The notes under the pieces were generated by a model. It worked only from the letters and a program-made list of their open reading frames with translations. It was not told the DNA's origin and made no database searches. A stretch of 64,000 bases of DNA. Source: JAJRVM01 sp963700515. Its GTDB lineage: Bacteria; Planctomycetota; Planctomycetia; Pirellulales; Pirellulaceae. Below, piece after piece: positions 1-8,297 of the stretch. Positions within the stretch are counted from its first letter, which is position 1, and every line of letters begins with the position of its first letter. Made by a program: the position numbers and the translations under genes. Location: assembly GCA_963700515.1 (NCBI GenBank), contig CAVOXY010000027.1, positions 62,001 through 126,000 of the forward strand, read 5' to 3'.

Positions 1-189
1 AATTGTCGCGATCGTGGCTGCCGTACACTCGGTGTACTGGCCGGAATAATAGAGTCGGCGGGCGGCGGAAAGATCGATGGCCCAGGCGGCTGTCCCGGCG
101 GTGACGACGAGAAGCATGCACAGAAACCCGTGAACTCGACCCGGCGACAACCAACGATTGCTCGGGTTCTGGCGGCCAGGACAGTTCAT
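1..189 (-). CDS. N-terminus of an exported TPR-like protein (partial, runs off left edge)
   Basis: Sixty-three codons are open on the minus strand from an ATG at 189 to the window edge. Residues 21-37 form a hydrophobic stretch (FLCMLLVVTAGTAAWA) ending in an AWA-type signal peptidase site. The mature part begins with an alternating pattern (ARRLYYSGQYTEC) like the first helix of a tetratricopeptide repeat. Secretion is well supported by the sequence. The TPR assignment is inference from about 20 residues, and function cannot be given without the rest of the gene. Confidence 0.6.
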   Translation of the reverse strand, partial: MNCPGRQNPSNRWLSPGRVHGFLCMLLVVTAGTAAWAIDLSAARRLYYSGQYTECTAATIATI

Positions 190-1098
190 GAGCACGATTT
201 CTCTCGGTGGTATCCCGAAGATTAGTGGCGTCCGAAGGGCACACGAAGAATGCGGGAAGACTTCGTGTGTTAGTTCACAGACTTGTATCGATCGAACGCA
301 ATGCCTCGCCTGGTGCCATCCGTTGCGCGGCGTAACGCGGCATTCGGGGAATTGCTGACATTCTATCGCTTGAGTCAACCCCTTGGAGACGCCATGGTTT
401 CGCTTGGCACGGCAAGAAACTCGCACAGCAGCAAGGAGGCGGCCGAAAAAAACGAGCCAACCACGGTAATTCAGGGACTGGATGTGAAAGTAAGGAAATG
501 GACTGCGAGGGCTGGCCATGACCGAGGATGTGGATGCAGTCTCCGAGGATAATAATCAGTCGGGCGATCTGGACGAATTGCTTCCAGGTCCGTTTGCTGA
601 CGCGGACCTCAGTTCGAGTAACGAGGATGTGAAGTCACCACCGCGTTGCCTGCGCGTCAGAAGGGACGAGGCTATGGAAGCGGCTGGACGCCACCCCTGG
701 ATCGAATCTGGCAGCAACAGCCGCGTACGCTCGGAGCCATGAGGACACGATACAGGAGTCTGAGCGCCGCTTGAACTAAGCCACCTATTGCGTCTTGCGG
801 GGCAGGCTGATTTTGAGGCCCTTCAATGAGTCATCCACGACGCGTTCGCAAAAAAAATCGACGTACTACAGTGACCCAGGTACGAGCCGGCCACGAAACG
901 ACTCGTTGACGTAAATCCTTACTGGCCAACCGATATTGCCATTCCTGTCAGGCCGGTCTGCCCCCTGGTCCTGAGGTTCGGTAAATGGAAAGTTACGGAC
1001 TGAATGATTGCATTGCCACCCACATTGACTATAATTCGACATGTCGTAGAAATCTGGGGGTGGTGCTGTCCAATTTTGCGGGCACAGGAGTCTACGGT
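190..1098. other. intergenic region, no convincing gene
   Basis: About 0.9 kb between the divergent exported-protein start at 189 and the PEP-CTERM gene. Short open frames exist on the plus strand, the best being an acidic 74-codon frame at 518-742. None has a ribosome-binding site, a recognisable motif or a persuasive composition. No strong hairpin or tandem repeat was seen. Confidence 0.5.
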
Positions 1099-1845
1099 AT
1101 GAATCCAAGATCTAACATCAATGTGGCTGTGGGAGGCATGTTGCGTGGAATGCTGGCGACGCTCATCATCGTGTGCGGCTCGGTGTCCACGGTACGCGCG
1201 GATTTTTCTTTTGACCTGACCGTGGTGGCGGATTACGAGTTCGCATTTTTGAGTAACACGCCGCTGAATCCTGATGTGAAAATGACTCCGTTCATACCCT
1301 TCCAGGCGAAGGGGGTACTTACGTTCTCGCTTGACGAGGCCGCGATCAATGATCCAGGTGCCACGACGGTACCTTTCACCAGCGTGACGGGTATTTTGAA
1401 TGGGGTTTCTCCTGCTGCATTTCTCCCCCATCAAATCAGCCCGAACCTCGAGTTTCTCGGCGGTAACCTGACGAACATTGTGCGGGATAGTAATGGCTTC
1501 ATTACGTCTGCCACGGTCGAAGATTTATCGATGCGCTGGGAGATGACAGGAACACCTGGTGGTGGAAGTGAAGTGCGGCTCTTTACCAAAGTTGGCCTGC
1601 CGTTTAGCGGCGACGTGGACGGCTTGCCAGTGTCGCCCGGCACTGTGATTGCCGGTGCGGATCCATTCGAGGGCTATCTTGATTTGGGGGGTGGCGCCAG
1701 CTTACTGGCTGTCATCGGTCAGAATCGCACACTTACGGTCGTACCCGAACCTGGCACCTTGACTCTCTATTGCCTGGCAGCTGGCGGCTTAGCGGCTTGT
1801 GGTGCGTGGCGACGTCGACGTTATCGGTCCACCGTGCAGAAATAG
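1099..1845 (+). CDS. PEP-CTERM sorting domain protein
   Basis: Secreted protein of 248 residues, probably processed and anchored by an exosortase. The chosen ATG at 1099 is preceded by CAGGAG at 1085-1090. An upstream in-frame extension to 985 lacks such a site. Residues 13-35 are a signal peptide (core LRGMLATLIIVCG, cleavage near VRA). The C-terminus has the tripartite sorting signal: VPEPGTL, a hydrophobic segment (LYCLAAGGLAACG) and an arginine cluster (RRRR). The middle is beta-rich with no known catalytic motif. No exosortase gene is in the window. The surface-protein role is inferred from the family signal, and the specific function is unknown. Confidence 0.88.
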   Translation: MNPRSNINVAVGGMLRGMLATLIIVCGSVSTVRADFSFDLTVVADYEFAFLSNTPLNPDVKMTPFIPFQAKGVLTFSLDEAAINDPGATTVPFTSVTGILNGVSPAAFLPHQISPNLEFLGGNLTNIVRDSNGFITSATVEDLSMRWEMTGTPGGGSEVRLFTKVGLPFSGDVDGLPVSPGTVIAGADPFEGYLDLGGGASLLAVIGQNRTLTVVPEPGTLTLYCLAAGGLAACGAWRRRRYRSTVQK

Positions 1846-1972
1846 CTGACGGTTCTGGACATTGTTTCCGGAGCGGTCTGGCGAGGACACGACCGCTGGT
1901 TGGAGGCAGTGCATGTGTGCCAACGCACGTCCCCATCTTCGCACCGAGTGTCACGATTCGGACGGCGAATTC

Positions 1973-2001
1973 GCAGGACCAGCGAGAAGTGCTGGTCCTG
2001 C
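1973..2001 (+). terminator. hairpin, possible terminator of the PEP-CTERM gene
   Basis: A perfect 11-bp stem (GCAGGACCAGC with GCTGGTCCTGC) closes a 7-nt loop (GAGAAGT), and GTCGTTTTC follows. It lies 128 bp after the PEP-CTERM stop codon. The short T run suits an intrinsic terminator on the plus strand, though the distance from the gene is long. Confidence 0.5.
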
Positions 2002-2062
2002 GTCGTTTTCAGCAAAGGTTCGCCAAGAAACGCAGACCGGCCTAAAATCGGTCACCCATCGA

Positions 2063-2278
2063 TCATGGCCTAAGTTTCCCACAGTCCAATTTGCCCTTTT
2101 GGTGATCCAGATATGCATTAAGCAGACCGCGTGCGGCGTGTCCCTCGGATGGTGAAACCTTACCAGCCAGAAGTAAGTCCTTGTCTTTTAGGTACTGGCC
2201 TAACGCCGTTTGTTTTCTGGGTGCCGAATTAGCCAACGCGTTGGCGGATTTGTTGAGCCCATTGCCCCGACGCACCAT
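2063..2278 (-). CDS. small basic hypothetical protein
   Basis: A 71-codon frame starting ATG at 2278. The product is lysine and arginine rich (RKQTALGQYLKDKDLLL, LDHQKGKLDCGK) with a plausible helical pattern. No clear ribosome-binding site precedes the start, and I recognise no family. It is kept because composition and codon use look more coding-like than the opposite strand. It could still be a chance frame upstream of tRNA-Arg. Confidence 0.3.
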   Translation of the reverse strand: MVRRGNGLNKSANALANSAPRKQTALGQYLKDKDLLLAGKVSPSEGHAARGLLNAYLDHQKGKLDCGKLRP

Positions 2279-2470
2279 GCTGCCATAATGGAAAATCGTG
2301 CGTCCGCGTCGAGGTTTTTGTGCGGGATACTGGGGGGCATGACCTCGCATCCCCAGGTGATACCGAGACGCGCCGGACTTGCGGGCGTGGCACCGCTTGC
2401 CAGTTTACGGGAAGTCGTCGTCCGCAGGCAGAAACCACGAATATCGATTTTGCCAATAAACCAGCCTTTT

Positions 2471-2544
2471 GCCCTCGTAGCTCAGGTGGACAGAGCGGCA
2501 GTTTCCTAAACTGCAGGTCACAGGTTCGAGTCCTGTCGGGGGTA
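2471..2544 (+). tRNA. tRNA-Arg(CCT)
   Basis: A 74-nt cloverleaf. The acceptor pairs GCCCTCG with CGGGGGT (one G-T at the tip, one T-G inside). The D stem is GCTC/GAGC, the anticodon stem GCAGT/ACTGC with loop TTCCTAA (anticodon CCT at 2505-2507), and the T arm ACAGG-TTCGAGT-CCTGT. CCA is not encoded. It would read AGG codons. Confidence 0.95.
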
Positions 2545-2721
2545 CCTTCTTTCCCGCGTCCCAAGGGCCTCAGATACGGCAAGACGAGACAAACCGAGAC
2601 ATAGCGGAGGGTATCCACGAGGGTATCGGGGATGGCGAACAGCGAATTTGAGAAGAGATCCTCGGGAGCCTCTTCGAGAAGCTGCGGGAGCGGCCCAGCC
2701 GTGACGAGGACGGGTGGCACT

Positions 2722-3139
2722 ATGCGACTATTGGCTGTCGGCGCCCTGTACCTCATCGTGGGCTGTGGCCAAGCGGATCGCTCCTCAATTCATGTATCCC
2801 CGGTGCCGTTACCGACTCCGTCTGAACGGGACAATAGCGTGACCCGTGGCAGCGAGGAAGAGTCGCCGCGCAGCCAGGAGGCCCACAACCGTCAAGAAAT
2901 GAAGGCTTCCTTGGATTGGCGGATGATGCCAGTCGCAAGATCGGTGAACACGCTCCTGACCAGCGCTCGCCGATGTGACGGATATCACAGAAGTGCAAGT
3001 GACGACCCACGACGAGTACCTCAAATTGAGACGCCGTGTTAAGGCTGATCCGGAATACCACCGAATTACGAACAGACCCGGCCCAACCCGGCAGAGGCAG
3101 ATGAAGGCCGATGTTGGACTGCCAGGCGGAGGTGGGTAG
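2722..3139 (+). CDS. lipoprotein, hypothetical, frameshifted
   Basis: The N-terminus from ATG 2722 is a typical lipoprotein signal: MRLLAVGALYLIVGCGQ with lipobox LIVGC, followed by a Ser/Pro/Glu-rich linker. The opening frame loses coding character near 2900-2960. A good coding-like tail (containing VTDITEVQVTTHDEYLKLR) continues in the plus-one frame from about 2964 to a TAG at 3137-3139. At least one indel therefore separates the ends, and possibly two, because a third frame looks coding in between. Likely outer or inner membrane lipoprotein of about 138 residues with no recognised domain. Confidence 0.5.
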
Positions 3140-3202
3140 AATGGAGCCGTCGGCGGTTGCCGAGAAACGAACGAGAACAGGTCTCGGGCTTCGCAACAGC
3201 AT

Positions 3203-3738
3203 ATGAGGGCGTCACACACATCCATGAACGACTCGCAATCCCAATTACCGTCGTCCGGCCGACGCGGAATCACCACCCGACCGAAAAAAAGTTTTTCCAT
3301 TTCTGGCGATGCTTCTGGCTTGCATTCCTCGTTGTCTCACTCGCCTACGCTTGGTACTGCTTCTACGTCCCCTCCAATAGCGTCGCTTGGGCTGACAACT
3401 ACACTGTCGCTCAACAGCAAGCTGTCCAGTCTGGCAAGCCCATGATCCTCTTCTTCACTGGCAAGTGGTGCGTTCCCTGTCGGATAATGAAACGCAACGT
3501 TTGGGCAGATAAGCAGGTGACGGCTACCGTCAATGCAGCGTTCATCCCCGTGACGATTGACGTGGATGATCCTGACGCGGCCGCAGCGATGAGTCGTTAT
3601 CGTGTCGGTGCTACGCCCAACACGATCGTCACTGATCCACAAGGGAATGTGCTCCAACAGAAACAAGGTGGAATGGGCAAAGCTGAATTCCTCGAATTGC
3701 TTAGGACGTTGAATCCATCCGCCGAAAAAGACCCGTAA
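3203..3738 (+). CDS. membrane-anchored thioredoxin-fold protein, frameshift at an A run
   Basis: One transmembrane anchor (CFWLAFLVVSLAYAWYCFYV) followed by a thioredoxin-like domain with redox motif WCVPC. The domain also has a DVDDPDAAAAMSRYRVGATPN segment matching the beta3-alpha3-cis-proline region (ATP) of the family. The domain frame has no ATG upstream of the anchor. An ATG at 3203 or 3224 opens a short frame that meets it at A7 (3284-3290). Restoring one A would give a continuous lysine run before the anchor. Predicted role: extracytoplasmic thiol-disulfide exchange. Whether it reduces or isomerises is not visible. The domain is certain, the start is not. Confidence 0.75.
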
Positions 3739-3972
3739 TGCAGAAATCACAACGCAGATGGACGGTCGGCGGACTATTACTGTACTGGTTGATCACCGAG
3801 TCTACCGGGTGGCGGAAGGTCCAGCCAAGAGCATCATGGATCGGTGCCAAACGACCGGTTTTTTTGCCACGATGTCTCGGCGAGCCGCGCGGGCGGTCAG
3901 GCCCGGTGAATCGCAAGTCAGGCCCAGCATCCTCTATTCGGCTGCCTATCGGTACACCGACCAAGCTCTCAT

Positions 3973-4002
3973 TTGACGGAATCTTGCCAGTCGTGCTATT
4001 CT
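3973..4002 (+). promoter_or_regulatory. candidate sigma-70 promoter of the toxin-antitoxin operon
   Basis: TTGACG at 3973-3978 and TATTCT at 3997-4002 are separated by 18 bp, 29 bp before the antitoxin ATG at 4032. A ribosome-binding site AGGAG is at 4019-4023. A match by eye only. Confidence 0.4.
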
Positions 4003-4031
4003 TGTTCCAGCTGTAAACAGGAGCAGACCGC

Positions 4032-4270
4032 ATGCCAATCGAGCTTCCCCCTGGATTGGATCCCTTTGTTGAACAGGAATTTGCCACGGGACGATATGCC
4101 ACCCGGGAAGAGGTAGTTGTCCAGGCACTTTGCTGGCTCCGCGACGAGCGGCAAGAAGCCGTCTCCGGTATCAAGCAGGGGCTGGATGATGTGCCGCCGG
4201 TCGAACGCAGTCGGTCGCAGAGGCATTCGCCGATATCAGGAAGGAATTCGGAGTCCGGGAAACGGAATGA
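4032..4270 (+). CDS. ParD-type (ribbon-helix-helix) antitoxin, frameshifted
   Basis: Starts at ATG 4032 with AGGAG 9 nt upstream. The N-terminal half (ELPPGLDPFVEQEFATGRYATREEVVVQAL) fits the ParD/CopG antitoxin pattern, with a DNA-binding strand followed by helices. The natural C-terminus (SVAEAFADIRKEFGV) is found two frames over and ends TGA at 4268-4270, so there is an indel near 4195-4205. The stop overlaps the toxin ATG as ATGA, the usual arrangement for this operon type. Predicted role: neutralises the downstream toxin and autoregulates the operon. Confidence 0.7.
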
Positions 4271-4553
4271 CATATCCGTAATTGTCACTCAGAAGGCCAA
4301 GGACGACCTGCGGCATTACTTTGCCGTCGCGGCTGAGCACGCTCCTCAGACTGCCGCTCGGTGGCTCAACCGATTTGAAGGAACTCTCCAGACGCTCTCC
4401 ACCAATCCCACGCGTTGTCCGCTAGCACCAGAGAACGATCTGGTCGACCAACCGGTATACCAGTTCTTCTACGGCAAACGTATCGGGCTGGTCGGTAGCT
4501 GGCCAGTTGTGGTCCCCCTGGGATATACCCAGGGGAAACCAGGCTCAGAGTGA
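4267..4553 (+). CDS. ParE/RelE-family toxin, frameshifted, 3' end formed by a repeat
   Basis: The core (VIVTQKAKDDLRHYF, then AARWLNRFEGTLQTL and VYQFFYGKR) matches the ParE/RelE toxin fold with its two N-terminal helices and the late beta strands. ATG 4267 overlaps the antitoxin stop, but the toxin body is in a different frame, so one base is missing near 4272. After FFYGKR, family members normally have about 20 more residues. Here a dispersed palindromic repeat begins at 4494. The frame either runs through it to 4553 or, one frame over, stops at the repeat's own TAG (4496-4498). The toxin may be inactive. ParE proteins generally poison gyrase, and that is family knowledge only. Confidence 0.65.
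4494..4535 (+). repeat. GTAGC-led palindromic repeat at the toxin 3' end
   Basis: Lead GGTAGCTGGCCAGTTGTGG, then an 8-bp perfect stem CCCCTGGG/CCCAGGGG (4515-4522 and 4528-4535) with loop ATATA. It is the same element as the units at 24.4-25.1 kb and 62.16 kb, but with a different, still fully paired stem. Confidence 0.85.
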
Positions 4554-4572
4554 AGTGAGATGGACGGAAGTC

Positions 4573-4600
4573 GTAGCTGAGACCGCCAAGGGCTCAGCGG
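4573..4600 (+). repeat. solo GTAGCTGAG hairpin repeat
   Basis: GTAGCTGAGACC, loop GCCAA, GGGCTCAGCGG. It is a single copy of the hairpin that forms the first half of the 86-bp units at 12.3 and 14.2 kb, with one mismatch (A against G) in the stem. Confidence 0.8.
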
Positions 4601-4633
4601 CAGCGGCGACAGCTGTTCCATCGCCAAACGTGT

Positions 4634-4710
4634 GAAGGACAAGAAGATGGGGTGACAAAAAGATAAGTCGGCAGAGGAGATCTTTTTGTCATCCGATTTT
4701 TTTGTCCTTC
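4634..4710. repeat. long imperfect hairpin, MITE-like
   Basis: An outer arm GAAGGACAA (4634-4642) pairs with TTGTCCTTC (4702-4710). A perfect 12-bp inner arm TGACAAAAAGAT (4653-4664) pairs with ATCTTTTTGTCA (4680-4691). Between the arms the two strands remain similar, giving a stem of about 30 bp around a 15-nt loop. No gene is inside. Confidence 0.75.
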
Positions 4711-4931
4711 ATCTGCCCCGTCCAAGGTCTCTGGCACCATCTCGAGATTATTCGAAATACCTTCCATTCTTGAATCGCTTGAACGGCTCCAATTTATCTC
4801 GGTCGGGCCCCGGCGGCATCTGTCGATGTCGCGGACAAGGCCTCACCAAGATCGACCGGTGACGTGGCCAGGCGAGGAGTCTCGGCAGATACCGGTGTGT
4901 CTGATCTTCTGTTCCGATGCTGAAACGCCAA

Positions 4932-4959
4932 CGGGGTCCGCCCTATGGGCGAGACCCCG
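4932..4959 (-). terminator. hairpin 3' of DUF1559/lipoprotein copy 1
   Basis: CGGGGTC pairs with GACCCCG and CGCCC with GGGCG, with loop TAT and a one-base bulge. It lies 57 bp downstream of the minus-strand lipoprotein stop. The same hairpin, with loop TGT, sits at the same place in the second duplicate (6705-6732). Confidence 0.5.
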
Positions 4960-5015
4960 CTGTACAACAAACTTGTTCCAACCGCCGACAATTACCGCGG
5001 ACTTTTTTCTTGAGC

Positions 5016-5186
5016 TTATGGAGTAGGCGCCGGCTTTCCGCCTGGTGCCATCTTCTGCATTTCACTGGGCATTTGGAAGTTGCCAGGGTCGGTTGTCGAC
5101 TTGAAATTCGGGTCTGCCTTAGGGGCCTTCTCACCCGAACAGCCGACACTTAGCACCATCGAAAACGCCACAACGAATATTGCCAT
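5016..5186 (-). CDS. tiny lipoprotein, duplicate copy 1
   Basis: A 56-residue reading from ATG 5186: MAIFVVAFSMVLSVGC, with a lipobox ending at Cys16, then SGEKAPKADPNFKST and a Pro/Gly-rich tail. Copy 2 (6776-6967) starts four codons earlier (ATG CGT CAA TTG). Here the equivalent ATG at 5197 is out of frame by one base, so the true start is probably 5197 with an indel next to it. The gene directly follows DUF1559 on the same strand and is probably co-transcribed. It is likely a small outer-membrane or periplasmic lipoprotein that accompanies the pseudopilin-like protein. Confidence 0.65.
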   Translation of the reverse strand: MAIFVVAFSMVLSVGCSGEKAPKADPNFKSTTDPGNFQMPSEMQKMAPGGKPAPTP

Positions 5187-5213
5187 CAATTGAGCATGCG
5201 TTCACTTTCCTGT

Positions 5214-6224
5214 TTAGAAGTCCAGATCTTGTGCTTGAACCCCATCCTGGATGCCACAAATCGCGCACCAGGCCGCATACGTGACCGTGGTGCCAACAAA
5301 TTGAACCGATCCGTCAGCGAGGGCCACGCCTTCCACACTCGGGTGAATACTGCCCGTGCTGGGCCATTCGCTATTGAGACCCCAGGCATTGATGAAACTC
5401 GGCATATAGGAGTATGGCACCTGCTTCCACCACACGGGTGTCTTTACAGTGCTGTCGTCCACCTCGTAGTAATTAAGCGATTCGGCGGGCACGCCTGAGG
5501 GGGTGGTGAATACGAAGGCTGAGCGGAACACGCCCTCGCCGCCGCCCAACCGCCTCACGCCCACCCCGTTACGCATCCAGGGATCGGACAGCGGTTTGTA
5601 GCCCGTCGAGTTGGACTCGGCCACCAGCACAGTGTGGGACGTCCCGTCCCGGAGTTTTGCCATGTTGGTGCTCTGGCCGCCGGCGAAAACGCCTTGATAG
5701 TCGGCTCCCGGCGTGAGCCCACCGCCACCACCAGGAATGACGGTCCCTGGCCACCAGTGCCAGCCTTGGCTGGCCACGTAGTGGGTGACCGCAATGCCCC
5801 AGGTTTGTTCGGGCTTGCGAAACTCAGCATCGGACGGGCAGAGTAACCCGGGTACGACCGTACCGACGATGGCCTGGGGGGCGGTCCCGTAAACGGGGAA
5901 CCTCCGGTCGACGGAATCGTACAGCGGCAGTTGTTCCATGAACGGCAGGATCATTTCACACCAGGTGTGATGATAGGCACGTTGCGGGAACGGGCCTTGG
6001 CGACCATAGATGCCGTCTGGTGGAAAAGTCTTGTGTGTGTCGTGATAGTTCTGCATGGCCAATCCGAGTTGCTTGAGATTGTTTCCGCAACTCATCCTTC
6101 TCGCCGCCTCACGCGCCGCTTGGACCGCAGGCAACAAAAGGGCCACCAAAATACCAATGATAGCGATAACGACCAGCAATTCGACGAGCGTGAAGCCTCG
6201 CCATCTTCCAACGGAACGCTTCAT
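5214..6224 (-). CDS. DUF1559 protein with type IV pilin-like N-terminus, copy 1
   Basis: Intact, 336 residues. ATG 6224 is preceded by GGGAGGG. Residues 10-32 carry the prepilin motif GFTLVELLVVIAIIGILVAL, with cleavage after Gly and Glu at +5. The planctomycete hallmark AVQAAREAARRMSCGNNLKQLGLAMQNYHD follows. The C-terminal half contains the H-x9-DG motif region (GSIHPSVEGVALADGSVQFV) typical of DUF1559. These are among the most expanded families in planctomycetes. A role in pseudopilus or cell-surface fibres is inferred from the prepilin signal. The partner lipoprotein lies 27 bp downstream. Confidence 0.95.
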   Translation of the reverse strand: MKRSVGRWRGFTLVELLVVIAIIGILVALLLPAVQAAREAARRMSCGNNLKQLGLAMQNYHDTHKTFPPDGIYGRQGPFPQRAYHHTWCEMILPFMEQLPLYDSVDRRFPVYGTAPQAIVGTVVPGLLCPSDAEFRKPEQTWGIAVTHYVASQGWHWWPGTVIPGGGGGLTPGADYQGVFAGGQSTNMAKLRDGTSHTVLVAESNSTGYKPLSDPWMRNGVGVRRLGGGEGVFRSAFVFTTPSGVPAESLNYYEVDDSTVKTPVWWKQVPYSYMPSFINAWGLNSEWPSTGSIHPSVEGVALADGSVQFVGTTVTYAAWCAICGIQDGVQAQDLDF

Positions 6225-6704
6225 GAAACCCTCCCGAGAATGGGGGCGTCAAACCCCGGTTTTACTCACCGGAATTGGCACCCTTTGATCAGAAAAAAAA
6301 CACAGACAAAGACCCCGGCATAGGCAGAGACTCCGCCAGAGTCTTACGCCACAGACATCTGGCCACGGTGCGTGATGTTGGAGGCTGCGGCATCCTGCCA
6401 CTACACTGAGAAGTCGCAGCAACTGTCGTTCGCTGCGGCATCCTGCTACTGCCCTGCGACGAGACGTCGCAGCCATGTTTGGCTGCGTGCAGGGCTCGCT
6501 TTGGGGATTACAACTTACTATCTAAGATACCCCACAACGGCGGGCGACGACAATGTCCCGCCAGCGGATCAATCTCCGCAGGGGCTCGGTTGGCCGGCCA
6601 ATCGCTGCAATCCCTCCCGCCGCCACACAAGGCACGGCGCACAGGGTTGGAGCCTGGTCAGGAGGGAGTTACCCGGGTTTTCCTTCTTAACGCTGAAGTG
6701 CGAA
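6225..6704. other. intergenic region with two imperfect GCTGCGGCATCCTGC repeats
   Basis: About 480 bp between the two duplicates. Two adjacent imperfect copies of about 48 bp (6383-6430 and 6431-6480) each begin GCTGCGGCATCCTGC and end with CGCAGC, so each can fold with a GCTGCG/CGCAGC stem. No gene was recognised. The promoter of copy 1 should lie near 6225-6330. Confidence 0.55.
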
Positions 6705-6732
6705 CGGGGTCCGCCCTGTGGGCGAGACCCCG
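6705..6732 (-). terminator. hairpin 3' of DUF1559/lipoprotein copy 2
   Basis: CGGGGTC/GACCCCG plus CGCCC/GGGCG with loop TGT. It is the counterpart of the hairpin at 4932-4959. The stem is unchanged and only the loop differs. It sits 44 bp after the lipoprotein stop. Confidence 0.5.
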
Positions 6733-6775
6733 TTGTACAACAGACTTGTTCAGACCGCCGACAATTACCGCGGAC

Positions 6776-6967
6776 TTATTTCTTGAGCTTCTGGCGTAGG
6801 CGCCGCTTTCCCCTGGTGCCGTCCTGCATTTGGCTGGGGATGGTGATGTCGCCAGGGTTGGATGTCGACTTGAAATTCGGGTCCGCCTTGGGGGCCTTCT
6901 CACCCGAACAGCCACCGCCCAGCACCAGCGAAAATGCCACAACGAACAGTGCAATCAATTGACGCAT
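6776..6967 (-). CDS. tiny lipoprotein, duplicate copy 2
   Basis: Sixty-three residues from ATG 6967, with AGAGG upstream. Signal MRQLIALFVVAFSLVLGGGC ends with the lipobox Cys20, followed by SGEKAPKADPNFKSTSNP. The tail is strongly basic (GKRRLRQKLKK), unlike the Pro-rich tail of copy 1. That suggests a frame change in one copy near the 3' end. The start lies 16 bp after the DUF1559 stop, an operon arrangement. Confidence 0.75.
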   Translation of the reverse strand: MRQLIALFVVAFSLVLGGGCSGEKAPKADPNFKSTSNPGDITIPSQMQDGTRGKRRLRQKLKK

Positions 6968-6983
6968 TCGCTCATTTTCCTCT

Positions 6984-8004
6984 CTAGAATCCCAGCCTCT
7001 GTGCTTGTACCCCATCCTGGATGCCGCAAATCGCACACCAGAGCGCATAAGTGATCGTGGTGCCAACAAATTGGACCGAGCCGTCGGCCAGCACTACGCC
7101 TTCCACACTCGGGTGAATGCTGCCCGTGCCCGGCCATTCGCTATTGAGACCCCAGGCATTGATGAAGCTCGGCATATAGCTGTAGGGTGCCTGCTTGAAC
7201 CAGCCGGGCGACTTTACAGCACTGTCGTCCACCTCGTAGAACCAACCTCGATTCGCGGCAATGCCCGAGAGGCCGGTGAATACGAACGCCGAGCGGAACA
7301 CGCCTGTCGCCGCCGCCCAACCGCTTCACGCCCACCCCGTTACGCATCCAGGGATCGGACAGCGGTTTGTAGCCCGTCGAGTTGGACTCGGCCAGCAGCA
7401 CGGTGTGGGACGTCCCGTCCCGGAGTTTTGACATGTTGGTGCTTTGCCCGCCGGCGAAAACGCCTTGATAATCGGCCCCGGCGTTGAGTCCATCGCCGCC
7501 GCCAGGAACGACAGCCCCTGGCCACCAGTGCCAGCCTTCGCTGGCCACGTAGTGCGTGACGGCAATGCCCCAGGTTTCTTCGGGCTGGCGAAATCCATCG
7601 TCGGAAGGGCAGAGTAACCCGGGCACGGCAGTGCCGACAATGGCCTGAGGAGTGGTGCCGTAAACGGGGAGTCTCCGGTCGACGGAATCGTACAGCGGCG
7701 GTTGTTCCATGAACGGCAGGATCGTTTCACACCAAGTGTGGTGATAGGCACACTGCGGAAACGGGCCTTGGCGGCCATAGATGCCGTCCGGCGGGAAGGT
7801 CTTGTGGGTGTTGTGATAGTTCTGCATGGCCAACCCGAGTTGCTTGAGATTGTTTCCGCAACTCATCCTTCTCGCGGCCTCGCGGGCCGCTTGGACCGCT
7901 GGCAGCAAGAGGGCCACCAAGATGCCGATGATGGCGATCACCACCAACAATTCGACGAGGGTGAACCCTCGCCATTTTATAACGCAACGAACGGAACGTC
8001 TCAT
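6984..8004 (-). CDS. DUF1559 protein with pilin-like N-terminus, copy 2 (frameshifted)
   Basis: ATG 8004 opens a product with the same prepilin motif (GFTLVELLVVIAIIGILV) and DUF1559 core as copy 1. Near 7297 the frame slips: copy 1 has CCCTCGCC where copy 2 has CCTGTCGCC, one base longer. The remaining 100 residues continue in the next frame to the stop at 6984, ending GVQAQRLGF. The encoded halves are otherwise full length and well conserved. Surface or pseudopilus role as for copy 1, by inference. Confidence 0.9.
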
Positions 8005-8297
8005 TGACAGCGTTTCCGAAAACTCGGAGCCAAACCTCGGTCTGGCCAACCGGAATTGGCACCCATAATAAGAAATCATAATGACCAGCCGGGACCACCA
8101 CTTGGACTCCCGAACAATACGACTCTAGCCGTTTAATGATACACTGGAGCTGTGTCCGATGGCAACGGCCTTGTTGCCAACGATGAGGTTCTGATGCGGC
8201 TCCCGATGGCCAAATCTGTTGCCGTGCTACGTCTTCAGCACCGGATTCCCAGGGGATCAAGGAGTGGCACGATCGCCGAGTCTCCGAGCACGTCGTT

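Larger units (their letters stand above)
4932..8004. repeat. tandem duplication: two DUF1559 + lipoprotein units
   Basis: Copy 1 spans about 4925-6224 and copy 2 about 6698-8004, in the same orientation. Each holds, from 5' to 3' on the minus strand, a DUF1559 gene, a tiny lipoprotein gene and a GC hairpin. DNA identity is high over the hairpin, both stop regions and the N-terminal half of DUF1559, and lower in the Gly-rich middle. The copies are diverged enough to predate any assembly artefact. Confidence 0.9.

Noticed and set aside
518..742. Acidic 74-codon frame upstream of the PEP-CTERM gene
   Set aside because: No ribosome-binding site, no domain and no hydrophobic core. Most likely a chance frame.
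2229..2756. 175-codon minus-strand frame across tRNA-Arg
   Set aside because: It reads through the tRNA gene on the opposite strand. The peptide over the tRNA is the well-known artefact type seen in many genomes.
3284..3290. Programmed frameshifting at A7 in the thioredoxin-fold gene
   Set aside because: No downstream stimulatory structure was seen, and many unrelated genes in the window show similar one-base breaks, so a sequence error is simpler.
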